From Parahoeflea alexandrii (GTDB lineage: Bacteria > Pseudomonadota > Alphaproteobacteria > Rhizobiales > Rhizobiaceae): a stretch of DNA of 64,000 nucleotides. Positions within the stretch are counted from its first letter, which is position 1, and every line of letters begins with the position of its first letter. Of this stretch, positions 9,661 to 17,758 are shown one piece after another. The DNA lies in NCBI RefSeq assembly GCF_027214025.1, contig NZ_JAPWHB010000006.1, positions 62,001 to 126,000 on the forward strand, written 5' to 3'. Below the pieces are notes generated by a model. It was given only the letters and a program-made list of their open reading frames with translations. It was not told the origin of the DNA and made no database searches. The position numbers and the translations under genes were made by a program.

Positions 9661-11781
9661 ATGTTCGATACCCACAAGGTCGAGATTGAATGGGGCGGCC
9701 GTCCGCTCACCCTGGAAACCGGCAAGGTTGCCCGTCAGGCTGACGGTGCCGTTATCGCCAGCTACGGCGAAACCACCGTACTCGCCACCGTCGTTTCCGC
9801 CAAGTCGCCGAAGCCCGGCCAGGATTTCTTTCCGCTGACCGTCAACTACCAGGAAAAGACCTATGCAGCCGGCAAGATCCCCGGCGGCTATTTCAAGCGC
9901 GAAGGCCGCCCGAGCGAGAACGAGACGCTGACCTCGCGTCTGATCGACCGCCCGCTGCGCCCGCTGTTCCCCGATGGCTACAAGAACGACACGCAGATCA
10001 TCATCACCGTTCTGCAGCACGACCTGGAAAACAACCCGGACATCCTGGCTCTGGTCGCCGCTTCCGCTGCGCTGACCATCTCGGGCATCCCGTTCATGGG
10101 CCCGATCGCAGGCGCCCGCGTCGGCTACATCAACGGCGACTACGTGCTCAATCCGCATGTCGACGAAATGCCTGAATCCTCGCTGGATCTGGTCGTCGCC
10201 GGCACCTCGGAAGCCGTTCTGATGGTCGAGTCCGAAGCCAAGGAACTGGCCGAAGACGTCATGCTCGGCGCCGTCATGTTCGGCCACAAGAGCTTCCAGC
10301 CGGTCATCGACGCGATCATCAAGCTCGCCGAAGCCGCTGCCAAGGAGCCGCGCGACTTCACCGCTCCGGATCATTCCGAACTCGAAGCCGAAATGCTCGC
10401 CATGTGCGAAGTCGATCTGCGCGCCGCCTACACCAACACCGACAAGGCTGCCCGCTATGCGGCCATCGACGCGGTCAAGGCCAAGGTCAAGGAGCACTTC
10501 GCTCCGGCTGACGGCGAAGAGCCCCGCTTCACCTCCGAAGTCATCGGCGCCGTCTTCAAGTCGCTGCAGGCCAAGGTCGTCCGCAACGCCATTCTCGACA
10601 CCAAGAGCCGCATCGACGGTCGTGATCTGTCGACCGTGCGTCCGATCGTCTCGGAAGTCGGCCTGCTGCCGCGCACCCACGGCTCTGCGCTGTTCACCCG
10701 CGGCGAGACCCAGGCCATCGTCGTTGCCACGCTCGGCACCGGCGAGGACGAGCAGTATGTCGACAGCCTGACGGGGACCTACAAGGCCACCTTCATGCTG
10801 CACTACAACTTCCCGCCCTACTCGGTAGGCGAGACCGGCCGTACCGGTTCGCCCGGCCGCCGCGAAATCGGCCATGGCAAGCTCGCCTGGCGCGCCATCC
10901 ACCCGATGATGCCGTCCGCAGAGCAGTTCCCCTACACCCTGCGCGTCGTCTCCGAGATCACCGAATCCAACGGTTCCTCCTCGATGGCAACCGTCTGCGG
11001 CACCTCGCTGGCGCTGATGGATGCAGGCGTGCCGCTGGCCAAGCCCGTCGCCGGCATTGCCATGGGCCTGATCAAGGAAGGCGAACAGTTCGCCGTTCTC
11101 TCCGACATTCTCGGTGACGAGGATCACCTGGGCGACATGGACTTCAAGGTCGCCGGCACCTCCGACGGCATCACCGCCCTGCAGATGGACATCAAGATCG
11201 ATGGCATCACCGAGGAAATCATGCAGATCGCACTTGGCCAGGCCAAGGACGGCCGCCTGCACATCCTCGGCGAAATGGGCAATGCGCTCTCGGAAAGCCG
11301 TGGCCAGCTGGGCGAATTCGCTCCGCGCATCGAAGTCATGAACATCCCGGTCGACAAGATCCGTGACGTCATCGGCACCGGCGGCAAGATCATCCGCGAA
11401 ATCGTCGAGAAGACCGGCGCCAAGATCAACATCGACGACGATGGCACCATCAAGATCGCCTCGTCCTCGGGCAAGGAAATCGAGGCCGCCAAGAAGTGGA
11501 TCCACTCGATCGTCGCCGAGCCTGAAGTCGGCGTGATCTATGAAGGCACGGTCGTCAAGGTTGCCGATTTCGGCGCCTTCGTGAACTTCTTCGGCCCCAA
11601 GGACGGTCTGGTCCACATCTCGCAGCTCGCTGCAGAGCGCGTTTCCAAGACCTCCGACGTGGTCAAGGAAGGCCAAAAGGTCTGGGTCAAGCTGCTCGGC
11701 TTTGATGAACGCGGCAAGGTCCGCCTGTCGATGAAGGTCGTCGACCAGGAAACCGGCAAGGAAGTCGAAGCCGGCGAATAA
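9661..11781 (+). CDS. pnp: Polyribonucleotide nucleotidyltransferase (PNPase)
   Basis: 3'-5' phosphorolytic exoribonuclease, a degradosome component. 706 residues, typical. It has two RNase PH-like domains, the second containing [18 protein letters not shown] and the conserved [17 protein letters not shown] near residue 380. The KH domain at about 555-615 carries [10 protein letters not shown] and the S1 domain at about 620-690 carries [24 protein letters not shown] 9661 follows GAAGGACAAGAC. The frame is open further upstream, but residues before [13 protein letters not shown] are not PNPase-like. Followed by a strong intrinsic terminator. Confidence 0.98.
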   Translation: MFDTHKVEIEWGGRPLTLETGKVARQADGAVIASYGETTVLATVVSAKSPKPGQDFFPLTVNYQEKTYAAGKIPGGYFKREGRPSENETLTSRLIDRPLRPLFPDGYKNDTQIIITVLQHDLENNPDILALVAASAALTISGIPFMGPIAGARVGYINGDYVLNPHVDEMPESSLDLVVAGTSEAVLMVESEAKELAEDVMLGAVMFGHKSFQPVIDAIIKLAEAAAKEPRDFTAPDHSELEAEMLAMCEVDLRAAYTNTDKAARYAAIDAVKAKVKEHFAPADGEEPRFTSEVIGAVFKSLQAKVVRNAILDTKSRIDGRDLSTVRPIVSEVGLLPRTHGSALFTRGETQAIVVATLGTGEDEQYVDSLTGTYKATFMLHYNFPPYSVGETGRTGSPGRREIGHGKLAWRAIHPMMPSAEQFPYTLRVVSEITESNGSSSMATVCGTSLALMDAGVPLAKPVAGIAMGLIKEGEQFAVLSDILGDEDHLGDMDFKVAGTSDGITALQMDIKIDGITEEIMQIALGQAKDGRLHILGEMGNALSESRGQLGEFAPRIEVMNIPVDKIRDVIGTGGKIIREIVEKTGAKINIDDDGTIKIASSSGKEIEAAKKWIHSIVAEPEVGVIYEGTVVKVADFGAFVNFFGPKDGLVHISQLAAERVSKTSDVVKEGQKVWVKLLGFDERGKVRLSMKVVDQETGKEVEAGE

Positions 11782-11833
11782 GCCCGGGCTTCAGGCTTGG
11801 GCCGACAAATGCTCGAGCCCGCTGAATGAATCA

Positions 11834-11870
11834 AACCTCCGGATCGAACAGGTCCGGGGGTTTTTTTATT
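11834..11870 (+). terminator. Intrinsic terminator after pnp
   Basis: CCTCCGGA (11836-11843) pairs with TCCGGGGG (11853-11860), with one T-G pair, followed by seven T (11861-11867). This is a good Rho-independent terminator and ends the rpsO-pnp unit. Confidence 0.85.
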
Positions 11871-11923
11871 GACCGGACATTAACCGTGAAAGTTCATGCT
11901 GGCCCGGTTGCTTGGGGGCCAGC

Positions 11924-12991
11924 ATGGAACACGCTCTGACCGAAATTCTCAGTTATCTGGCTGCGCCGCTGCTCACGCTGCTGACGGTTCAGGGCCAGTA
12001 TTTCTGGGCCACCTATCTCGGTGCCGCGCTGACGGCGGCGGCGATCTATCTTGTTTTCCGGCGCGGCCATCGCCGGAGCTGGCGGGGTCTGCGCGCCTTC
12101 GTGCTGCCCGGCAGAATCTTCAACCATCCCTCGACGCGCCTTGATTTCAAGTTGTATCTGGTCGGAACCATCTATGCCCTGGTGCAGGGGACAGTGATTT
12201 TCGGCGCCCTGCCGCATGTGCTCGAAACTTCTCTGGCGGGCCTTGAAGCCCTGTTCGGACCGGGTAAGACCAATGGCACACCCAGCCACCTGCTGACCGC
12301 GATGACTGTCTTCCTGAGCTTCCTGGCCCTCGAGTTCGGCTACTGGTTCAGTCACTGGCTGATGCACCGCGTCGACTGGCTCTGGGAGTTTCACAAGGTC
12401 CATCATTCCGCCGAAGTGATGACGCCGCTGACCGAATGGCGCCAGCACCCGGTCGAGCTGTTCATGTTCCCGGCCTTGATGGGGGCGGCGGTGGCGCTGG
12501 TCCACGCGCCGGTGATCTACCTGTTTGGCCGCGAATCCCAGACCCTGGCGCTCGGCGGGGCGAATGCCATCCTGGTCGTGTTCTGGTATACGGTGCTGCA
12601 CCTGCGCCATTCGCACATACCGTTCACGCTGGAGGGTTTCTGGGGACGGATTCTGCAGACGCCCGCGCATCACCAGGTCCACCACAGCACCGATCCGCGT
12701 CATTTCAACCGCAATCTCGGCTATTGCCTGTCCCTCTGGGACTGGCTGTTCGGCACGCTTTACGTGCCGCGCAAGGACGAGCGTTTCGAATTTGGGCTCG
12801 GCGAGCGCGACGAGCCGCTCGAAACCCTGATCGGAAGCCTGGTGGCGCCGTTCGGGCGGGCCGCGAGCCTGATCGGGCGCCGTATGGGATTGACCCGGAC
12901 CGCCCCGCCGCCGGGCTCCGCGGAGGGGCCGGTGCCGGCACAAGAGACCACGCTGCCCGGGACCTCGTCTGCGCGGGAACTTTCAGCGTAA
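11924..12991 (+). CDS. Sterol desaturase / fatty acid hydroxylase superfamily membrane protein
   Basis: 355 residues with several hydrophobic segments in the first half and the histidine clusters of the di-iron hydroxylase superfamily: HWLMH near residue 148, HKVHH near 160, HLRHSHIPF near 230 and HHQVHH near 250. These bind two irons and insert oxygen into lipids. The substrate cannot be read from sequence; ornithine lipids, sterol-like lipids and carotenoids are all known for the family. ATG 11924 has GGGG upstream. It stands alone after the pnp terminator. The C-terminal 45 residues are Pro/Ala-rich and probably not catalytic. Confidence 0.85.
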   Translation: MEHALTEILSYLAAPLLTLLTVQGQYFWATYLGAALTAAAIYLVFRRGHRRSWRGLRAFVLPGRIFNHPSTRLDFKLYLVGTIYALVQGTVIFGALPHVLETSLAGLEALFGPGKTNGTPSHLLTAMTVFLSFLALEFGYWFSHWLMHRVDWLWEFHKVHHSAEVMTPLTEWRQHPVELFMFPALMGAAVALVHAPVIYLFGRESQTLALGGANAILVVFWYTVLHLRHSHIPFTLEGFWGRILQTPAHHQVHHSTDPRHFNRNLGYCLSLWDWLFGTLYVPRKDERFEFGLGERDEPLETLIGSLVAPFGRAASLIGRRMGLTRTAPPPGSAEGPVPAQETTLPGTSSARELSA

Positions 12992-13189
12992 GCGCCGCCC
13001 GGCCGCGCGAACACCAAAAAGACTTCGCCAGGCAGGAACGTCTCTTTTGGGGAGATGAAATGAAAGAGGCCCGTGGAGCGGCGGGCCCGGGATATCTTTC
13101 AGACCGGAATTGCGGGGCGGCATTGCCGGACGGCATTTGAGCCTTGCGGGGGCAGCCTGCACGGCCCCGTGATCGGGCGATTGCCCGGA

Positions 13190-13564
13190 TCAGTTGGCAA
13201 AGCTTTCGGCTTCCGGTTCGCCTTCGGGTTTGGAGAGGGCGATGACGGCAACAACGGCGGCGCCGTTCAGCCAGTAGTAGCCCGCATCGAGCCCTGTAAA
13301 ACCCAGCGCAAAGGGCAGCGCCAGGAACAAAAGCCCCACCGCGAGATCGACAGCCAGATGCAGCCGGTACGGCAGCACCCGAATGATCCCCAGCTCGTGA
13401 TCCGTGAACACGGTCAGCAGGAAGGCCGCCACGCCGACCAACGGCGAAATCGCCAGCGCGAGTGGTTGGTCGGCCCCCAGTCCAAGCAGGAACGGCAGCG
13501 CGACGAGTGCGAAGGCGACCGGATAGTCGAGCCAGGCATGGATGGTCTTGGTGACAAAGCGCAT
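13190..13564 (-). CDS. Small membrane protein, SPW-repeat-like
   Basis: 124 residues with four hydrophobic segments arranged as two similar halves (YPVAFALVALPFLLGLGADQ, later AVGLLFLALPFALGFTGLDA). This duplicated pattern of membrane helix, Pro-Phe and Leu-Gly-Phe resembles SPW-repeat membrane proteins, but I cannot assign the family firmly. ATG 13564 is preceded by AGGACTTACCTC on the coding strand. It lies between the desaturase-like gene (convergent) and an AraC regulator on the same strand. Function unknown. Confidence 0.7.
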   Translation of the reverse strand: MRFVTKTIHAWLDYPVAFALVALPFLLGLGADQPLALAISPLVGVAAFLLTVFTDHELGIIRVLPYRLHLAVDLAVGLLFLALPFALGFTGLDAGYYWLNGAAVVAVIALSKPEGEPEAESFAN

Positions 13565-13698
13565 GAGGTAAGTCCTTTCGGCAGGTGATGAGGCGACGGA
13601 CCATCCGCCGCCCCATCTGACTAGGCTGCCTGACGGGAACGATGAACATTCGATTGTTCGGGATATTGGTCAGTTCGTCCGGAAATCCGGACGAAGGG

Positions 13699-14655
13699 TC
13701 AGGCGGCGCGTTGCCGTTCGGTGCAGGCGTGCCGGAAGGCCGCGGGTGAAAGCCCGATCTCCTTCTTGAAGACGCGGCTGAAGGCCGATTCCGAGGCGTA
13801 ACCGGAGACTTCCGCCGCCTCCGCCACCGAGAAACCGCGCGTCGCCAGTGCCTCGCGGGCGATCTGCATGCGCCATGCGGTGACATAGGCCATCGGGGTC
13901 ACGCCCAGCCTGGAGGCAAAGCGCTCGGCAAAACCGGTGCGCGACAGTGCGGCCTCGCGGGCGAGCTTCTCGACGCTCCAGTCGGACGCCGGCCGCCGGT
14001 GAAAGGCGGCCAGTGCCCGCGACAGGTGCGGATCGGCGAAACCCGCGACGCCGCTCTCGGTGCCGCTGGTCTGTTCGATATGCGCCCGGATCGCCTGCGC
14101 GAAGATCGCCTCCGACATCTTGAGAGCGATCAGGTCGCCGCCGAGCCGGGCGCCGCCGGCCTCGGCGCCGATCACCCGCAGCGTCGCCTCTAGCCAGGGG
14201 CCGGCTTCCTCGCCATAGCCGCGCAGGTGAATGAGCGGCGGCAGCCGGTCGAACAGCATGTGCCGCGATCCCTCCGCCAGCGCGAAATGGCCGCAGATCA
14301 ACTGCGTGTCCTGGGGTCCGTCCTCGCCGCCCCATACAAGCGTGCCGTGTCCGGAGAAACCCGAACGCGCCAGCACGTCATCAAGCGGCAGCGCCTCCTC
14401 CGGTCCGGTGTGCCGGCAGGACAGCACATGCGCCGCCCCGTGCGGTATGATCACCAGGTCCCCCTGGGCCAGGACGACCGGATGGGTTTGCCCCTCGACC
14501 CGCACGACCGCCTCGCCGCGGTGGGCGAAGTGGAAGCGCGCCACGTCGCGGTGGGCCGGAACGCGCACGCCCCATGGTTCGGTGAAGCTCGTCCGGAAAT
14601 AGAGCGTACCGCGAAGGGACAGGCGGGTGAGGATATCGCTGAGCAGGTCCAACAT
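13699..14655 (-). CDS. AraC-family transcriptional regulator with cupin sensor
   Basis: 318 residues. The N-terminal about 190 residues look like the cupin domain of AraC regulators (FHFAHRGEAVVRVEGQTHP, GDLVIIPHGAAHVL). The C-terminal AraC double helix-turn-helix begins near 215 (LSRALAAFHRRP) and contains WSVEKLAREAALSRTGFAERF and the signature VAEAAEVSGYASESAFSRVFKK. It is transcribed away from the YHS-domain gene, with a 238-base gap between them, so control of that gene or of itself is the obvious hypothesis. The inducer is unknown. Confidence 0.9.
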   Translation of the reverse strand: MLDLLSDILTRLSLRGTLYFRTSFTEPWGVRVPAHRDVARFHFAHRGEAVVRVEGQTHPVVLAQGDLVIIPHGAAHVLSCRHTGPEEALPLDDVLARSGFSGHGTLVWGGEDGPQDTQLICGHFALAEGSRHMLFDRLPPLIHLRGYGEEAGPWLEATLRVIGAEAGGARLGGDLIALKMSEAIFAQAIRAHIEQTSGTESGVAGFADPHLSRALAAFHRRPASDWSVEKLAREAALSRTGFAERFASRLGVTPMAYVTAWRMQIAREALATRGFSVAEAAEVSGYASESAFSRVFKKEIGLSPAAFRHACTERQRAA

Positions 14656-14893
14656 GAGGCCAGATTACAGGATTATTCGTCTTCGTACAGATCTTCGGAC
14701 GATCGAGCGTAAAAACGGGACTTTCTGACATTAAAAAACGGCAGGATCTGGGGCTCTATGGAGCGGCGTCGACGCTGCTCGTGAGGTTCCCCTTTCCCCG
14801 CCGCAGATGACAACGCCCCCGATCCGCGAGGATCGGGGTTGTTCCACCCAACCACACCAACCGATACCCCCGTTACACAGAAGAGGAATGACC

Positions 14894-15376
14894 ATGACCC
14901 GCAAACTCACTTTCGCTGTCGCCGCGCTCAGCGCCTTTTGCGCCTTCGGTTCGGCCATGGCCGCCGACGAATTCAACGTCGCTCCGGGACTCACCTATGG
15001 CGGCGCGCCGCTCGGCCTGCATGGCGCCGATCCGGTAGCCTTGCTCGATGGCGGCAAGCACCTCGAGGGCAACGCGTCCTATGCTGCCGCCCACGATGGC
15101 GTCGCCTTCTATTTTTCCTCCGAGGAGAACCTGAAGAAGTTTGAGGCCAACCCGGCCCGCTATGCGCCCCAGCACGGCGGTTTCTGCGCCTTCGGCGTGT
15201 CCGTCGGTAAGAAGTTCGACGGCGATCCGCGCTACGCCGCAGTCGTCGAAGACAAGCTCTACGTCTTCCTCAACAAGGACGTCTACGAGGCGTTCCTGAA
15301 GGACAAGGCCGGCACCATTTCCAAGGCCGACGCGAACTGGAAGACCATCGAACACACCGCAGCAGTCGAGCTGTAA
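14894..15376 (+). CDS. Secreted YHS-domain protein
   Basis: 160 residues. A clear signal peptide (MTRKLTFAVAALSAFCAFGSAMA) is cleaved after about residue 23, so the protein is periplasmic or secreted. The rest matches the YHS-like family: GLHGADPVALLDGGKHLEGNA, then VAFYFSSEENLKKFEANPARYAPQHGGFCAFGVS. A single Cys in GGFCAFG may take part in metal binding. Related proteins are often annotated only as YHS-domain proteins and are sometimes linked to metals. ATG 14894 sits seven bases after AAGAGG; ATG 14888 would be too close to it. A GC dyad (14817-14838) lies in its leader. Divergent from the AraC gene. Confidence 0.85.
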   Translation: MTRKLTFAVAALSAFCAFGSAMAADEFNVAPGLTYGGAPLGLHGADPVALLDGGKHLEGNASYAAAHDGVAFYFSSEENLKKFEANPARYAPQHGGFCAFGVSVGKKFDGDPRYAAVVEDKLYVFLNKDVYEAFLKDKAGTISKADANWKTIEHTAAVEL

Positions 15377-15439
15377 TCTGCGGCGTGAGCGCCGGGCCGG
15401 TGTTCGCCGCGCCGGCCCGGCCAATCTCGGGAGAAATCC

Positions 15440-16153
15440 ATGACCAATTCACTCACACTCGTGAGCCACGCGCTGTGCCCCTATGTCCAGCGCATAGCCA
15501 TAGCGCTTGCCGAAAAGCAGGTGGCCCACGACCGCATCACCGTCGATCTCGCCAACAAGCCCGACTGGTTTCTGGCCATCTCGCCGCTGGGACGCACGCC
15601 GGTGCTGAAGGTTGGCGAGGCGGCCCTGTTCGAATCCGGTGCCATTCTGGAGTTCCTGGAGGACACCCAGGCGCATCCGCTACACCCCGAAGATCCGGTC
15701 GAGCGCGCCCGCCACCGCGCCTGGATCGGCTTCGGGGCCGAGATCCTGGCCGATATCGCGGCCTTCTATACCGCACACGGCCCCGAAGCGCTTGATGCCC
15801 GGGCAACCGTGCTGCGTAACCGGTTCCGCCGTGTCGATGCACAACTGGGTGAGGGCCCCTGGTTTGCAGGCAAGCAATTCAGCCTGGTTGACGCCGTTTA
15901 CGCTCCGGTCTTCCGCTATTTCGACACGGTCGAGCAGATTGCCGATTTCGGCTTCTTCGCCGGCCTGGACAAGCTCGTTGCCTGGCGCGCCGAACTCGCC
16001 CGCAGGCCGTCGGTGCGCGCTGCGGTCGGCGCCGACTATGACGCCCGGTTGTTCGACTTCCTGCGCAATCGCGGCACCGCGCTGTCCCGGATGATGCATG
16101 CCGACAGGCAGGACGCAGTCCGCGAAGCCCGTTCCCAAGTCGGTACCAACTGA
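15440..16153 (+). CDS. Glutathione S-transferase family protein
   Basis: 237 residues. The N-terminal thioredoxin-like domain (SHALCPYVQRIAIALAEKQV, then SPLGRTPVLKVG and ESGAILEFLED) binds glutathione. The C-terminal helical domain follows from about residue 85. The CPYVQR motif with cysteine near the active position resembles omega- or beta-like transferases. ATG 15440 follows GGGAGA. It lies 63 bases after the YHS gene and one base before the acetyltransferase start, suggesting a three-gene transcript. Substrate unknown. Confidence 0.88.
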   Translation: MTNSLTLVSHALCPYVQRIAIALAEKQVAHDRITVDLANKPDWFLAISPLGRTPVLKVGEAALFESGAILEFLEDTQAHPLHPEDPVERARHRAWIGFGAEILADIAAFYTAHGPEALDARATVLRNRFRRVDAQLGEGPWFAGKQFSLVDAVYAPVFRYFDTVEQIADFGFFAGLDKLVAWRAELARRPSVRAAVGADYDARLFDFLRNRGTALSRMMHADRQDAVREARSQVGTN

Positions 16154-16154
16154 C

Positions 16155-16688
16155 ATGGAGCCGGCACCGGATCCGGACATCCGCTTCGGGCGTCTTGCGG
16201 ACCTGGCGCCGGAAGTGCTGGTCGCGCACATGTCCGATCCGCGCATGCGCGACCACATGCCCTTGCTGACATCTGCATGGGATCTCGAGGTCGCCCAGAG
16301 CTTTGTTGCCGCCAAGGAAGCCTGCTGGCGTCGCGATGGACTGGGCCACTGGGCGATCTTTGACGGCGATCGTTATGTCGGCTGGGGTGGCTTTCAGAAG
16401 GAGGGGGAAGAATGGGACTTTGGCCTGGTGCTGAAGCCGCAATCTTTCGGCCTGGGTGCGCGCATCGCCCGCCAGGCACTGGCCTTTGCACGAGCCGACG
16501 AGCGGATTCCCTTCGTGACCTTCCTGCTGCCGCCTTCGCGCCGTAATCTCGGAGCGCTGGCCCGGTTGGGCGCCCGTCTTGCCGGCGAGATCGATCACGA
16601 TGGCGCGCGGTTCAGGAAATTCGTTCTCGAAACCCCATCACATCCCGCAATCCCTGGGATGAATGACTCAGGGGCTTGTCTTGTTTGA
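16155..16688 (+). CDS. GNAT-family N-acetyltransferase
   Basis: 177 residues of a GNAT acetyltransferase. Visible features are the start of the fold (DIRFGRLADLAPEVLVAHM), the central strand region GLGHWAIFDGDRYVGWGGFQ and the acetyl-CoA-binding region FGLGARIARQALAFA. ATG 16155 begins one base after the glutathione transferase stop, so translation is probably coupled. The track to the protein substrate is missing; ribosomal-protein or small-molecule acetylation are both possible. Confidence 0.78.
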   Translation: MEPAPDPDIRFGRLADLAPEVLVAHMSDPRMRDHMPLLTSAWDLEVAQSFVAAKEACWRRDGLGHWAIFDGDRYVGWGGFQKEGEEWDFGLVLKPQSFGLGARIARQALAFARADERIPFVTFLLPPSRRNLGALARLGARLAGEIDHDGARFRKFVLETPSHPAIPGMNDSGACLV

Positions 16689-16821
16689 CCGGTGACCTGT
16701 TGCCCTGAAGCGAGGATACTGTTGACGGTGCCGGACATGCGTCGTGCAAAACCCTGGTATTTCCCGGTGTGAGGCACGATCGGGATTGTGCAGCGCGCGG
16801 TGTTTGAACTACCTAGTTTGC

Positions 16822-17625
16822 ATGCTTTCCGACCTGCCAAATGCGGACGAAATTTACGCTCTCTGGGATGACCTGGCAGATTTTGATGCCGGCGACATCT
16901 GGGCGTCCCGCTCGTTCCTGCTCAGAACACTCTGCGATTTGATCGACGCCCAGAATGCGGACTGGATCGGGTGTGTCCGGCTCGGATCGAGCCAAAGCCG
17001 AGACCCGATGAAAGGCTGGCGTCCGCTCACAAGTTTCACTTTGGTTCCTGGCAGGAATACCAGCGAGGCGATCGATGAGGCCTTCGCCGAAATGGAGAAG
17101 GGCGAACCGGATATCACCACCACGCGCAATGTCGAGCTGGCGGGCAGGTTCCGGGTTTTGCTGTTGAACGAGCTGGCGACGCCGGAATGGTTCGAGGGGC
17201 CGTCCTACCAGCGTTACTATCGGGCGCTTGACCGCAAGGACTCGATCTGGGCCGGCATTCCGATCAATCAGGATGCGGAAATCCAGATCGGGTTTCATCG
17301 CAGCTTCAGCAAGCCGGATTTCTCAGTGCAGGAGCTGAGATTTGTCTCACATGCGTTGCGCGGGCTGCGCTGGTTCTTCCGGCACCAGATGCTTGGAGAA
17401 GGTGCAGGGGTTGCCTCGTCTCCGCTGACCGCGACCGAGCAAGCGGTTCTTCAGGGCCTCCTGCTTGGTCTGTCCGAGAAGCAGATCGCTGCGCAGAACA
17501 CCCAGAGCCCGCACACCACCCATGACCATGTGAAGCGGATCTTTCGCAAATACGGGGTGTCCAGCCGCTCCAGCCTGATGGCTCTTTGGCTCGGCAAGGA
17601 ATTGAAAACAAACAATAACCCCTAA
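16822..17625 (+). CDS. LuxR-type transcriptional regulator upstream of the autotransporter
   Basis: 267 residues. The last about 60 residues are a LuxR-type helix-turn-helix (LTATEQAVLQGLLLGLSEKQ, then THDHVKRIFRKYGVSSRSSL). The N-terminal about 190 residues do not show the invariant residues of acyl-homoserine-lactone-binding domains, so the signal is unknown, and no luxI gene is in view. ATG 16822 gives MLSDLPNADEIYALW; an upstream ATG at 16744 would add 26 unlikely residues. It is followed 133 bases later by the autotransporter on the same strand, so control of that gene is a reasonable guess. Confidence 0.8.
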   Translation: MLSDLPNADEIYALWDDLADFDAGDIWASRSFLLRTLCDLIDAQNADWIGCVRLGSSQSRDPMKGWRPLTSFTLVPGRNTSEAIDEAFAEMEKGEPDITTTRNVELAGRFRVLLLNELATPEWFEGPSYQRYYRALDRKDSIWAGIPINQDAEIQIGFHRSFSKPDFSVQELRFVSHALRGLRWFFRHQMLGEGAGVASSPLTATEQAVLQGLLLGLSEKQIAAQNTQSPHTTHDHVKRIFRKYGVSSRSSLMALWLGKELKTNNNP

Positions 17626-17632
17626 ACAGGGG
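17619..17632. promoter_or_regulatory. Dyad between the LuxR-type gene and the autotransporter
   Basis: CCCCT (17619-17623), AAAC, AGGGG (17628-17632) forms a perfect short dyad that overlaps the regulator stop codon. It could be a weak terminator or an operator for the downstream autotransporter. There is no T-run. Confidence 0.3.
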
Positions 17633-17758
17633 ATACTCTCTCCGCTTTTCAAGCGCCATAAGGCAGCAAATGACTCAATTTGCGCCGCGACAGAGCCGCG
17701 CCGGCTGCCTTCGTGCGGAACCGGCGGCTTGCCCGTGGCAACGCGCCGAGGGGAAACC

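Noticed and set aside
9637-11676. 679-codon open frame on the minus strand opposite pnp
   Set aside because: Antisense shadow of a highly GC-rich gene; the translation has no recognisable motif and pnp is certain.
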